Positions 1 through 5,656 of a stretch of 7,761 bases of DNA are shown here, in pieces. The notes beneath the pieces are model-generated. The model saw nothing but the letters and a program-made list of their open reading frames with translations. It was not told the origin of the DNA and searched no databases. Numbering within the stretch: position 1 is the first letter of the stretch; every line of letters begins with the position of its first letter. Source of the stretch: Candidatus Dojkabacteria bacterium (GTDB lineage Bacteria; Patescibacteriota; Dojkabacteria; J137); contig JAGQLJ010000060.1 of assembly GCA_020429495.1 (NCBI GenBank), positions 1-7,761 of the forward strand. The letters are read 5' to 3'. The position numbers and the translations under genes were made by a program.

Positions 1-1
1 T

Positions 2-643
2 AGAAATATTAATAATTTAAACAAAGAAGTTACTTTCTTTAGCGATGAGATTTTCTACAGAAGAAGGCACGGCTTTAGCAATGAACTAGTAAGAAGACTT
101 ACATATGTCTATGATAATGGTGAACCTTATTTAGATGGTCACACAATTGGAATCACTGATTATATTGAAATAAATTATGACTTCGATACTAAAAATTCAA
201 CAACAACTAAAACCTCAGACATGGCAATGGAAAGTGTAGCAGATAGAGTAAGAGCAAATATATATGTAAGCTATAAAATGCAAGCACGTCCAATATTTAG
301 TGATATGACTAAAAAAGATCCTAGAAAAATGATCGCTACAAAATTAATTAAGAAATATACTTCGGAACTAGAATTGACAGATGAATTTATTAACCAAGAG
401 AAGCGTACATATACTTGTGAGGATTCAACAGTGAACTACACTTTAGAGACACTTTCGGTTGGAGATGGTTTTGTGTATGCTCTAAGTAAAAAAGAGAAAG
501 GGAAAGACTCTAAACCTTTGATAACAACACCTATGGCAATACAAAAGGATAATCTGATTATTTTGGGAAGCGGTAAAACAAAGTTTACACTTATACTAAG
601 AAAAATTAATAATGTAACCTACGTAGTTGGTGTTACACAATAA
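2..643 (+). CDS. Unknown protein, 5' end outside the window (partial)
   Basis: The reading frame is open from base 2, so the ATG at 221 is internal and the true start lies upstream of the window. About 213 C-terminal residues are visible, ending in TAA at 641-643. I do not recognise a family. The visible part is hydrophilic, with no transmembrane segment. The first third is charged and aromatic-rich (an RRRHGF run, then an Asp/Tyr-rich stretch). A Ser/Thr-rich patch follows (TKNSTTTKTS), then Lys-rich segments. The last 60 residues alternate hydrophobic and polar residues as in beta strands (for example LIILGSGKTKFTLIL). GSGKTK resembles a P-loop by eye, but it lies too near the C-terminus and lacks the rest of an ATPase. 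The 3' end overlaps the convergent aminotransferase gene by 11 bp. That it is a real gene is likely, since the frame is long and uninterrupted; its function is unknown. Confidence 0.7.
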   Translation, partial: RNINNLNKEVTFFSDEIFYRRRHGFSNELVRRLTYVYDNGEPYLDGHTIGITDYIEINYDFDTKNSTTTKTSDMAMESVADRVRANIYVSYKMQARPIFSDMTKKDPRKMIATKLIKKYTSELELTDEFINQEKRTYTCEDSTVNYTLETLSVGDGFVYALSKKEKGKDSKPLITTPMAIQKDNLIILGSGKTKFTLILRKINNVTYVVGVTQ

Positions 644-650
644 CACTTTT
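630..650 (+). terminator. Short terminator-like hairpin containing both convergent stop codons
   Basis: GTGTTA (630-635) and TAACAC (641-646) form a perfect 6-bp inverted repeat around a 5-base loop, followed by TTTT at 647-650. The T-run follows the stem only on the plus strand, so it would serve the plus-strand unknown gene. The left arm contains the reverse complement of the aminotransferase stop (633-635) and the right arm starts with the TAA of the plus-strand gene. The stem is short and AT-rich, so it would be weak. Confidence 0.35.
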
Positions 651-1901
651 AATTTCTTCTGCAAGCTCCCTGGCTCTTTCTTTAGACATATTTACACTCG
701 TTGGTAAGTTAAGTGTTAGACCTGCTTTATTTAAAGTCTCAGGAGTTAAGGACGGTACATAGCAAAGCACTTGATAAGTTTGATCATCAACAGTAGAACC
801 ATAAAGTGGTTTTTCAAACCAGTTGCCAAGTGTAACTCTAAGCTTTCTAGATAAATTCCAAACTTTTATAAATTGTTCTTTATCTTTTAATAAAATTGGA
901 TATCTTAAATAAACTCTATTTTCGTCAATTGCTTCAGAATCTGATAACTCCTTTAAATACAAATGATAGATTTTTGAAATAATTAGTCTATGAGTATTAT
1001 ATTTTTTTAATTTTCTTAACTGAACAATACCTAATCTAGAAAGAGCAGGAGCCATTTGAGCTGGAAACCAATCTGGTTTTTGTGCTCTGTTTTCTTCATC
1101 TTCAACCATTATTCCTAAAAATCCCATTTTTCTCCAAATGGATCTAATAAATGCTCCAATTGTAAATCTACCAATTCCAACTGAATGAAGTGGAATAGCA
1201 ACATACCAAAAAATTGGATTTAGGAGTGACTTTATTAGCTGCCAAGTTGGAAACTTAGGTAATTCATAAATTGTATGTGTTAGTGCATCATAAATTTCTT
1301 GCTTATGAGTAAAAATAGCTCCGCCCCTAACGGTAGACATAACTTTTTCAATTCCAAAGGTTGTAAAACCTATATCACCTTTTAGTCCAATATCTTCTTT
1401 TATTGAGTGAGCAAAATCTTCAATTATTAAAATATCTGCTCTATTAGCACTATTTAAAATTCCTTTAACCATATCTACATCGACTTTTTTTCCAAATGTA
1501 TGTTGAACAACAACTGCTTTTGTCTTTTCAGTTAATTTTTCTGCTAATCTTTCATAATTTGCATTAAAATCCGCTTGATTTGTATCTAAATAAATAGGCA
1601 TTGCTCCAGAATAAGAAACGGCATTAGCAACAACAACACAAGTAAAACTTGGCACAATTACTTCATCACCTTGCTTAATATTCAATGTCTTGAGTGCAAT
1701 TTGAAGTGCTGATCTTCCTGAATCAATTAAATTTACATATGGTACTTTTATATATTCTGAAAACTGCAGCTTAAATTTATTATTATAATATTCATTTTGC
1801 CAACTCCATGGAGAAAATAATGTGATTAGAGTAATTAAAACATCATCAAACTGAGTGTTTGGAGATGCTGCTGTGAATATTGATTTTCTAAAAATAGCCA
1901 T
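633..1901 (-). CDS. DegT/DnrJ/EryC1/StrS-family PLP-dependent aminotransferase
   Basis: A fold-type I, PLP-dependent enzyme of 422 residues. Members usually transaminate keto-sugars bound to nucleotides for surface polysaccharides, O-antigens or secondary metabolites. Visible family hallmarks are SGRSALQIAL (61-70), GDEVIVPSFTC (78-88), IIEDFAHS (159-166) with Asp162 expected to contact the pyridine nitrogen, and FGIEKVMSTVRGGAIF (182-197) with Lys186 as the likely Schiff-base lysine. The C-terminus has LNLPTSVNMSKE (398-409), like the usual end of the family. It is somewhat longer than typical members (about 370-400). The extra length includes an N-terminal leader of some 50 residues and a region at about 200-280 with a hydrophobic stretch at 222-252. 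The ATG at 1899-1901 lies 7 bp after the femAB-1 stop, so the two are probably cotranscribed. Substrate cannot be told from sequence; an envelope sugar is inferred from the FemAB neighbours. Confidence 0.85.
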   Translation of the reverse strand: MAIFRKSIFTAASPNTQFDDVLITLITLFSPWSWQNEYYNNKFKLQFSEYIKVPYVNLIDSGRSALQIALKTLNIKQGDEVIVPSFTCVVVANAVSYSGAMPIYLDTNQADFNANYERLAEKLTEKTKAVVVQHTFGKKVDVDMVKGILNSANRADILIIEDFAHSIKEDIGLKGDIGFTTFGIEKVMSTVRGGAIFTHKQEIYDALTHTIYELPKFPTWQLIKSLLNPIFWYVAIPLHSVGIGRFTIGAFIRSIWRKMGFLGIMVEDEENRAQKPDWFPAQMAPALSRLGIVQLRKLKKYNTHRLIISKIYHLYLKELSDSEAIDENRVYLRYPILLKDKEQFIKVWNLSRKLRVTLGNWFEKPLYGSTVDDQTYQVLCYVPSLTPETLNKAGLTLNLPTSVNMSKERARELAEEIKSVIV

Positions 1902-1908
1902 AATAATT

Positions 1909-2943
1909 TTAATTTTTTAATTTATGATAACTTTTCCAATCATAGAGCTTTTGAATTAAAGCCATAACTGAACCTGATGACACTTCGTGTACTCCAACCA
2001 AAGTCCTTAATGTTCCGTCAAATTTCATTTTAAAGTCACTTAATCCTCTCCAATCATGTTTAATTCCTTTTGGAATAACTCCCCAAAAATCGTAAACCTC
2101 ACAACCAATACACTTAGCATATCTTATCATCTCCCAATGTAAATAGTATGGAGCTGCAAGTTTTGCAAGTTCTTGATCTGATGTTGAACCTGCATGCGAA
2201 TAGTAAGAAGTTTTATCATAATAATTCATTAAAGCTCCAGCTAATGGTTTTTCGTTTAAATAGGCAACAAATATTTCTGCAATTCCTTTTGGCTGTAGAT
2301 CAGTCCACTGATCTTTGTAGTAACTATCATCAAAATTTGCAAAATTTTGTCTTTCTTTTGTTTGATGCATAAGCTCAATAAAATCATTCACTGTTCTTTC
2401 TTCAGTAGCTCTAACGATTTTAATCCCTTTATTTTTTCCACGATTAATATAGTATCTTGTATCTTTCTTTAAGTTCTTTAGTATTGCTTCTTCATCTTCT
2501 GAAATATCCATAAACCATTGATGTCTTGCTTGACCTAAAACAATAGATTTTGACCACCCGCTTTGTTTCAAAAATGACTGATATTGCTCATCTAAAATTG
2601 GATCAATTCTAAAAAAATTTAAATTATTTTCTTTTATAAATTTCTTACCAAATTTTGAAAGTTCCATGTAAACTTCTGGAGAAGTAGAGTAGTTATCTAA
2701 AAGCACAGGCCCATGTGGTGCATAAGCATACTTTGACAATTTCCTTCTGGCTATCTCTAAAAATAAAATTCCAATAAAGCTTTCATCATCTTTGATAAAG
2801 AATTGAGCAGTTTCTTTCCCATGTGTTTTTTGAAATTCTATTCTCGGACTACAAGTTAAGAAAGATCTGTTTGAAGATCTCTTTTGAATATCATCCCAAA
2901 TATTTTGCTTATCAGCTTCAAAAGGAATTATATCTATATTCAT
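1909..2943 (-). CDS. FemAB-family (GNAT-fold) aminoacyl/peptidyl transferase, copy 1
   Basis: A 344-residue protein of the FemA/FemB/FemX type. Known members add amino acids from aminoacyl-tRNA to the peptide stem of lipid II, building peptidoglycan cross-bridges in the cytoplasm at the membrane. Relatives modify other envelope intermediates. Supporting motifs are YAPHGPVL (74-81) in the first GNAT-like half, a basic helix at about 154-174 (LKNLKKDTRYYINRGKNKG) matching the lysine/arginine-rich helix before the second domain, YDFWGV (284-289), and GLSDFKMKFDG (300-310), the typical C-terminal signature. There is no signal peptide. The ATG at 2941-2943 has no Shine-Dalgarno sequence. It is the third gene of the dnaN operon, 64 bp after femAB-2 and 7 bp before the aminotransferase. 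Family assignment is firm; the amino acid added and the acceptor are unknown. Confidence 0.88.
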   Translation of the reverse strand: MNIDIIPFEADKQNIWDDIQKRSSNRSFLTCSPRIEFQKTHGKETAQFFIKDDESFIGILFLEIARRKLSKYAYAPHGPVLLDNYSTSPEVYMELSKFGKKFIKENNLNFFRIDPILDEQYQSFLKQSGWSKSIVLGQARHQWFMDISEDEEAILKNLKKDTRYYINRGKNKGIKIVRATEERTVNDFIELMHQTKERQNFANFDDSYYKDQWTDLQPKGIAEIFVAYLNEKPLAGALMNYYDKTSYYSHAGSTSDQELAKLAAPYYLHWEMIRYAKCIGCEVYDFWGVIPKGIKHDWRGLSDFKMKFDGTLRTLVGVHEVSSGSVMALIQKLYDWKSYHKLKN

Positions 2944-2964
2944 TATTATGTATGGTTCGTTAAT

Positions 2965-3005
2965 CTCACAATGACTTCTCTTGTCATCCTGAGCTTGACG
3001 AAGTG
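2965..3005 (-). repeat. Intergenic hairpin with a dispersed-repeat-like sequence
   Basis: In the 64-bp gap between the two femAB genes, the arms 2965-2975 and 2983-2993 can pair over 11 positions around a 7-base loop. On the minus strand, as in the operon mRNA, there is one mismatch and one G-U pair; on the plus strand there are two mismatches. Directly beside it, 2982-3002 reads TGTCATCCTGAGCTTGACGAA. From memory, close variants of this string (GTCATCCTGAGC followed by GAAG-type sequence) recur as short intergenic repeats in many bacterial genomes. It is more GC-rich than its surroundings. It could be a REP/MITE-like remnant or an mRNA-processing hairpin. Only one copy is in the window, so repetition cannot be shown here. 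Confidence 0.4.
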
Positions 3006-3007
3006 CA

Positions 3008-3922
3008 TTATCTAAATTTATTTACTAAATTAAAAACATTATACATTAGTGGATTTATTACAATATCAAAAGTGTTTGCGTATTCAATAAGCTCCCCTTC
3101 AAAAGTTGTTTTGAAATAGCTAAAACCTGAAGTCATATCGTCTTCTACTCCCCAGAAATCAAAAATCTTTAGCCCATTTTCAGACCCCCATTTAAAAATA
3201 TTCCAAACATGCAAATATGATGCTCCAATTTTTCTATCTTCAGCAGCAAATGAAGAACCAGTATAGGTGTAATATAAAACCCCTTCATACAAAAATATAA
3301 AGCTAGAAACTAAAGTTCTATTATTTAATTTTGTTGTAACAATCATTCTGTAAGTTTCATTATCGTCTTTTTCAAACTCTCCTAAGGTATTCCAAACAGT
3401 TGTTAAGTAGTTCGAACCTCTTCCTGAAAAATGTTTTGACTCTGAAGTTTCGCTATATAAACTTAAGAATTCTTTAAAGTTTTCTTCAGTTGCACCAAAA
3501 GATGTTTGGCAACCATCATTTCTGGGCTTATTAATTTTATTCTTAACTTTGCTTTTTATTCTATTCCAAAGTTCTTCTTCCCCTAATGTTAAATCAACTA
3601 ATATATCTTTTTGCAAATGGACTGGTTTAGATTTCTTTATATTGTATTTATGAGAAATAGCTCTAAAATCTGAGTGATAATTATTTGGATCAACTTTAAC
3701 AAATATACAGTTAGTTTCTTTTGCTACTTGAACTAATGTATCAAAATTAGTGTTATCAATATCAATTCTTGGTGCATACCCAACAAATTTATTTAATACT
3801 GGCAGTTTTGTTGTTTGAAACCAACCATTCTGAAAATCAAAAGTTTTATTTCCTAAATTTTCTTTAACTTCTCTCCATAATTTTGATTGTAGAAAATGCT
3901 TGTGGATTACCAAATCATTCAT
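3008..3922 (-). CDS. FemAB-family (GNAT-fold) aminoacyl/peptidyl transferase, copy 2
   Basis: A 304-residue member of the same superfamily as the next gene, but strongly diverged from it. The C-terminal half carries the hallmarks: GASYLHVWNIFKWGSENG (233-250), FDFWGVE (254-260) and a SGFSYFKTTFEGELIEY block (265-281). These match the KxxFDFWGV and FKxxFxG signatures of Fem ligases. A basic helix, WNRIKSKVKNKINKPRN (119-135), takes the place of the usual Lys/Arg-rich helix. The N-terminal half is shorter than in copy 1, with GYAPRIDID (48-56) where copy 1 has YAPHGP. No signal peptide or membrane segment is visible. The ATG at 3920-3922 lies 42 bp after dnaN, with no Shine-Dalgarno sequence. 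FemAB enzymes often occur in pairs that add successive residues; that these two act in series is inference. Confidence 0.85.
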   Translation of the reverse strand: MNDLVIHKHFLQSKLWREVKENLGNKTFDFQNGWFQTTKLPVLNKFVGYAPRIDIDNTNFDTLVQVAKETNCIFVKVDPNNYHSDFRAISHKYNIKKSKPVHLQKDILVDLTLGEEELWNRIKSKVKNKINKPRNDGCQTSFGATEENFKEFLSLYSETSESKHFSGRGSNYLTTVWNTLGEFEKDDNETYRMIVTTKLNNRTLVSSFIFLYEGVLYYTYTGSSFAAEDRKIGASYLHVWNIFKWGSENGLKIFDFWGVEDDMTSGFSYFKTTFEGELIEYANTFDIVINPLMYNVFNLVNKFR

Positions 3923-3964
3923 ATAAATGATTGTACAAGTTTTAGCAGATATTGGCTAGTTAGC

Positions 3965-5116
3965 TTATTCTCGCCTCATTGGCATAACAAGATGAACAAA
4001 ATTTTCATCTTCACTATCTTTAAATACTGATGCAGCAAGTGGACCTTTTGTTTCAAATATAATTCGTTCTCCTTCAATATGATTTACAATATCTTGAAGG
4101 TATCTTAAGGTGTAAGCAGTTTTTAAATCAGATTCACCTGATGCGTTACTTACTTCAATATTTGTTTCTCCTTCACCAACTTCTGCAACAGCAGATTGTA
4201 GTTTTATAGAATTATTTTCAATATCAAAATCAAAAAGTGTTTTGTTTCCAAGATTGCCCCTTGCGAATGTGTTTGTAATTTTTATTGCTGATTCTAATTC
4301 TTTTTTATCCACTTCAAATTCAAATGAATGGTCATCAGGCATAATTCTTTTATAGTCTGGATATGGACCTTCTAATAGTCTTATACTAAATTCAATTTGA
4401 TCAATTTTGAAAATTATCTGAGAACCACTTTCGCTTAAATATACTTCTAGCTTTTCTACTTCAGGAAAGTCTGAAAGTATTCTTGATAATTCCTGTAAGT
4501 ATCTTGCAGGAACAATTATTTCTTCTTTTGTTAAATCTTTATCTATATTTGATACACTGCATTTTCTCTTTGATAGTCTAAACCCATCAAGTCCAATAAA
4601 ATCAATCTCGCTATTGACTAGATTTAGTTCAAATAAAACACCTGATTGCTGAATTCGACCAGCACTTAAATCTGTTGAGCAAGCAAAAATTGTTTTTTCC
4701 ATTGATTTAACAAATTCATGTGCATTTATTTCAAACATTGGCTTTACTCCAAGAGTTGGTAAAGCAGGAAATTCTTCTGAAGGAATTGTTGTAAAAGATG
4801 CTTTTGATAAATCAGTACTTAATTTTAGATTATTATCTTTTTGTTCAATTGTAATATCTTCGCTACTTGAATTAGTTACTGAAACATAATCAGAAATGTA
4901 TTTAGCGTTTACTGTTGTACTTCCTGACTCTTCAATACTACAAGGTATCCACATCTTTATCCCCATATCTAAGTTTGTAGCTAATAGTTTTAAAGAGTCT
5001 TCTGAGCTCTCTAATTTTACATTTGAAAGTATTGGTATATTGGGTTTTTGACTAACTGATTTAGATGTATATGATAGAGCTTGTGCTAGTTTTTTATGAT
5101 TTAAAGTTAACTTCAT
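3965..5116 (-). CDS. dnaN: DNA polymerase III subunit beta (sliding clamp)
   Basis: The clamp forms a ring dimer around DNA and tethers the replicative polymerase and other proteins. The length of 383 residues is close to the usual 365-380. Motifs in order are PILSNVKLE (28-36), ATNLDMGI (46-53), SEEFPALP (113-120), LDGFRLSKRK (176-185, matching the TDGHRLA region), LLEGPYPDYKRIMP (247-260, the interdomain segment near the peptide-binding groove), and the C-terminal VMPMRR (377-382) that lines the partner-binding pocket. All three clamp domains are present. The ATG at 5114-5116 starts a standard clamp N-terminus, MKLTLNHKKLAQAL. It is the first gene of a leftward operon with two femAB genes and an aminotransferase, and it borders the origin directly. 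A promoter with an extended -10 is placed at 5192-5200, leaving a leader of about 70 nt that contains a DnaA box. Confidence 0.97.
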   Translation of the reverse strand: MKLTLNHKKLAQALSYTSKSVSQKPNIPILSNVKLESSEDSLKLLATNLDMGIKMWIPCSIEESGSTTVNAKYISDYVSVTNSSSEDITIEQKDNNLKLSTDLSKASFTTIPSEEFPALPTLGVKPMFEINAHEFVKSMEKTIFACSTDLSAGRIQQSGVLFELNLVNSEIDFIGLDGFRLSKRKCSVSNIDKDLTKEEIIVPARYLQELSRILSDFPEVEKLEVYLSESGSQIIFKIDQIEFSIRLLEGPYPDYKRIMPDDHSFEFEVDKKELESAIKITNTFARGNLGNKTLFDFDIENNSIKLQSAVAEVGEGETNIEVSNASGESDLKTAYTLRYLQDIVNHIEGERIIFETKGPLAASVFKDSEDENFVHLVMPMRRE

Positions 5117-5132
5117 AACTATTAATTATTTT

Positions 5133-5175
5133 ATTTAGAAGTATATAGTAATAGGGCGTGTTGATATGTGTATAA
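5133..5175 (-). other. Candidate basal unwinding element: DnaA box, GC-rich spacer, DnaA-trios
   Basis: On the minus strand a perfect box, TTATACACA, is followed by a degenerate second box (complement of 5159-5167, two mismatches), a short GC-rich run (5154-5158) and CTATTACTATATACTTCTA. Read 3' to 5' on the plus strand from base 5154, this gives GAT AAT GAT, four bases ATAT, then GAA GAT. All five triplets fit the DnaA-trio consensus 3'-(G/A)A(T/A)-5' described for Bacillus subtilis, where the element also sits just upstream of dnaN. The 4-base interruption is a departure from a continuous array. Confidence 0.55.
5167..5175 (-). promoter_or_regulatory. DnaA box (TTATACACA)
   Basis: A perfect match to TTATNCACA on the minus strand (TGTGTATAA on the plus). 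It is the dnaN-proximal box, beside the trio-like array and just downstream of the predicted dnaN transcription start, where bound DnaA could also hinder transcription of the dnaN operon. Confidence 0.75.
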
Positions 5176-5191
5176 GTTTTTAAATTTATTT

Positions 5192-5200
5192 ATTATAACA
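5192..5200 (-). promoter_or_regulatory. Putative dnaN operon promoter (extended -10)
   Basis: The minus strand reads TGTTATAAT, a perfect TATAAT (5192-5197) preceded by the TGN extension. No good -35 lies 16-18 bp upstream, as is usual for extended -10 promoters. Transcription would start near 5185, about 70 nt before dnaN. In AT-rich DNA such matches also arise by chance. Confidence 0.45.
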
Positions 5201-5234
5201 GGAAGTTACAAAATTTATAGCTGTGGACATGTTG

Positions 5235-5243
5235 GGTGAATAA
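5235..5243 (-). promoter_or_regulatory. Near-consensus DnaA box (TTATTCACC)
   Basis: One mismatch, in the last base, from TTATNCACA on the minus strand. It lies in the origin region; a weaker two-mismatch site, TGTGGACAT on the plus strand, lies at 5222-5230. Confidence 0.45.
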
Positions 5244-5367
5244 CTTTTCTAATCTTTCCGTTAATCTTACTATATTCATACTATTTGAAATAAATTCTAT
5301 GTGAATTGTTTTGGGATGAATATCTTAATCAGCTCGGTAATTGTTTTTACATATAAAGATATCAGTA

Positions 5368-5376
5368 TGTGAATAA
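5368..5376 (-). promoter_or_regulatory. DnaA box (TTATTCACA)
   Basis: A perfect TTATNCACA match on the minus strand (TGTGAATAA on the plus), near the middle of the origin region. It has the same sequence and orientation as the box at 5523-5531. Confidence 0.75.
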
Positions 5377-5453
5377 CCTTATTTTGAAATATATTCATAT
5401 TCAGAAAATCTTATCTAGTTTAACTTCTAGCAATTTCTCACTAGAAAATAGAG

Positions 5454-5481
5454 TTGAATAGCAAGCAGAGCAGGCTATAAA
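5454..5481 (+). promoter_or_regulatory. Possible second rightward promoter within the origin
   Basis: TTGAAT (5454-5459) is followed after 16 bp by TATAAA (5476-5481). This is four of six and five of six to the sigma-70 consensus. A transcript from here would cross two DnaA boxes and reach the unknown gene with a leader of about 170 nt. It is weaker than the promoter at 5607-5635 and could be chance. Confidence 0.25.
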
Positions 5482-5507
5482 AACGAGTATCTTATTTGTA
5501 CATGGAC

Positions 5508-5516
5508 TTTTCCACA
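5508..5516 (+). promoter_or_regulatory. Near-consensus DnaA box (TTTTCCACA)
   Basis: One mismatch, at the third base, from TTATNCACA on the plus strand. It lies 6 bp from the perfect box at 5523-5531, which has the opposite orientation, so the two form a facing pair. Confidence 0.45.
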
Positions 5517-5522
5517 AAGTAG

Positions 5523-5531
5523 TGTGAATAA
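5523..5531 (-). promoter_or_regulatory. DnaA box (TTATTCACA)
   Basis: A perfect TTATNCACA match on the minus strand (TGTGAATAA on the plus), in the half of the origin nearest the unknown gene. Confidence 0.75.
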
Positions 5532-5573
5532 AATGTTGTTGCTATAGTATATTATTGCAGTATTATTTTCTAT

Positions 5574-5582
5574 TTATCCACA
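5574..5582 (+). promoter_or_regulatory. DnaA box (TTATCCACA)
   Basis: A perfect copy of the canonical high-affinity box on the plus strand. It ends 24 bp before the -35 of the unknown gene's promoter, a position from which DnaA could affect that gene. Confidence 0.8.
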
Positions 5583-5604
5583 ATATTAAAATTAATATAT
5601 CAAT

Positions 5605-5635
5605 TGTTGACGAAGTTAGACAACATGGCTATTAT
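5605..5635 (+). promoter_or_regulatory. Sigma-70-type promoter of the unknown origin-linked gene, with operator-like inverted repeat
   Basis: TTGACG (5607-5612) and TATTAT (5630-5635) are separated by exactly 17 bp, five of six at both hexamers. Transcription would begin near 5642, leaving only about 15 untranslated bases before the ATG at 5657 and no Shine-Dalgarno sequence. TGTTGAC (5605-5611) and GACAACA (5619-5625) form an imperfect inverted repeat (six of seven) covering the -35, which could be a repressor site. Confidence 0.6.
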
Positions 5636-5656
5636 GTAGCTAATTAATTTAAAAAT

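Larger units (their letters stand above)
5117..5656. other. oriC: Probable chromosomal replication origin (oriC)
   Basis: This 540-bp stretch has no gene and lies between dnaN and the unknown gene next to dnaA. Four perfect TTATNCACA boxes occur (5167-5175, 5368-5376, 5523-5531, 5574-5582), far more than chance would give in this length. Single-mismatch boxes lie at 5235-5243 and 5508-5516. Two-mismatch candidates are at 5222-5230 and 5300-5308. Bases 5171-5198 hold almost no G or C and could be an unwinding tract. A box, GC-rich spacer and trio array lies at 5133-5175 beside dnaN. An inverted repeat TTCTAG/CTAGAA (5425-5430, 5441-5446) could extrude a small hairpin. Imperfect direct repeats of TTGAAATA(A/T)ATTC occur at 5285-5297 and 5384-5396. 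Position between dnaA and dnaN supports the call; function has not been shown. Confidence 0.85.

Noticed and set aside
221..223. ATG as the start of the first gene
   Set aside because: The frame is open without stops back to base 2, and the upstream 73 codons look like coding sequence, so the ATG is internal.
2148..2372. A 74-residue plus-strand open frame inside the femAB-1 gene
   Set aside because: It lies wholly antisense to a well-supported FemAB gene, has no family resemblance and is typical of a shadow frame.
4945..4953. GTATCCACA, one mismatch from a DnaA box, inside dnaN
   Set aside because: A single near match in coding sequence, away from the cluster; similar ones (for example TGTGGATTA at 3901-3909) are expected by chance in this AT-rich DNA.
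5425..5446. TTCTAG/CTAGAA inverted repeat as a terminator
   Set aside because: There is no T-run after it and no gene ends nearby; at most a small structural element of the origin.
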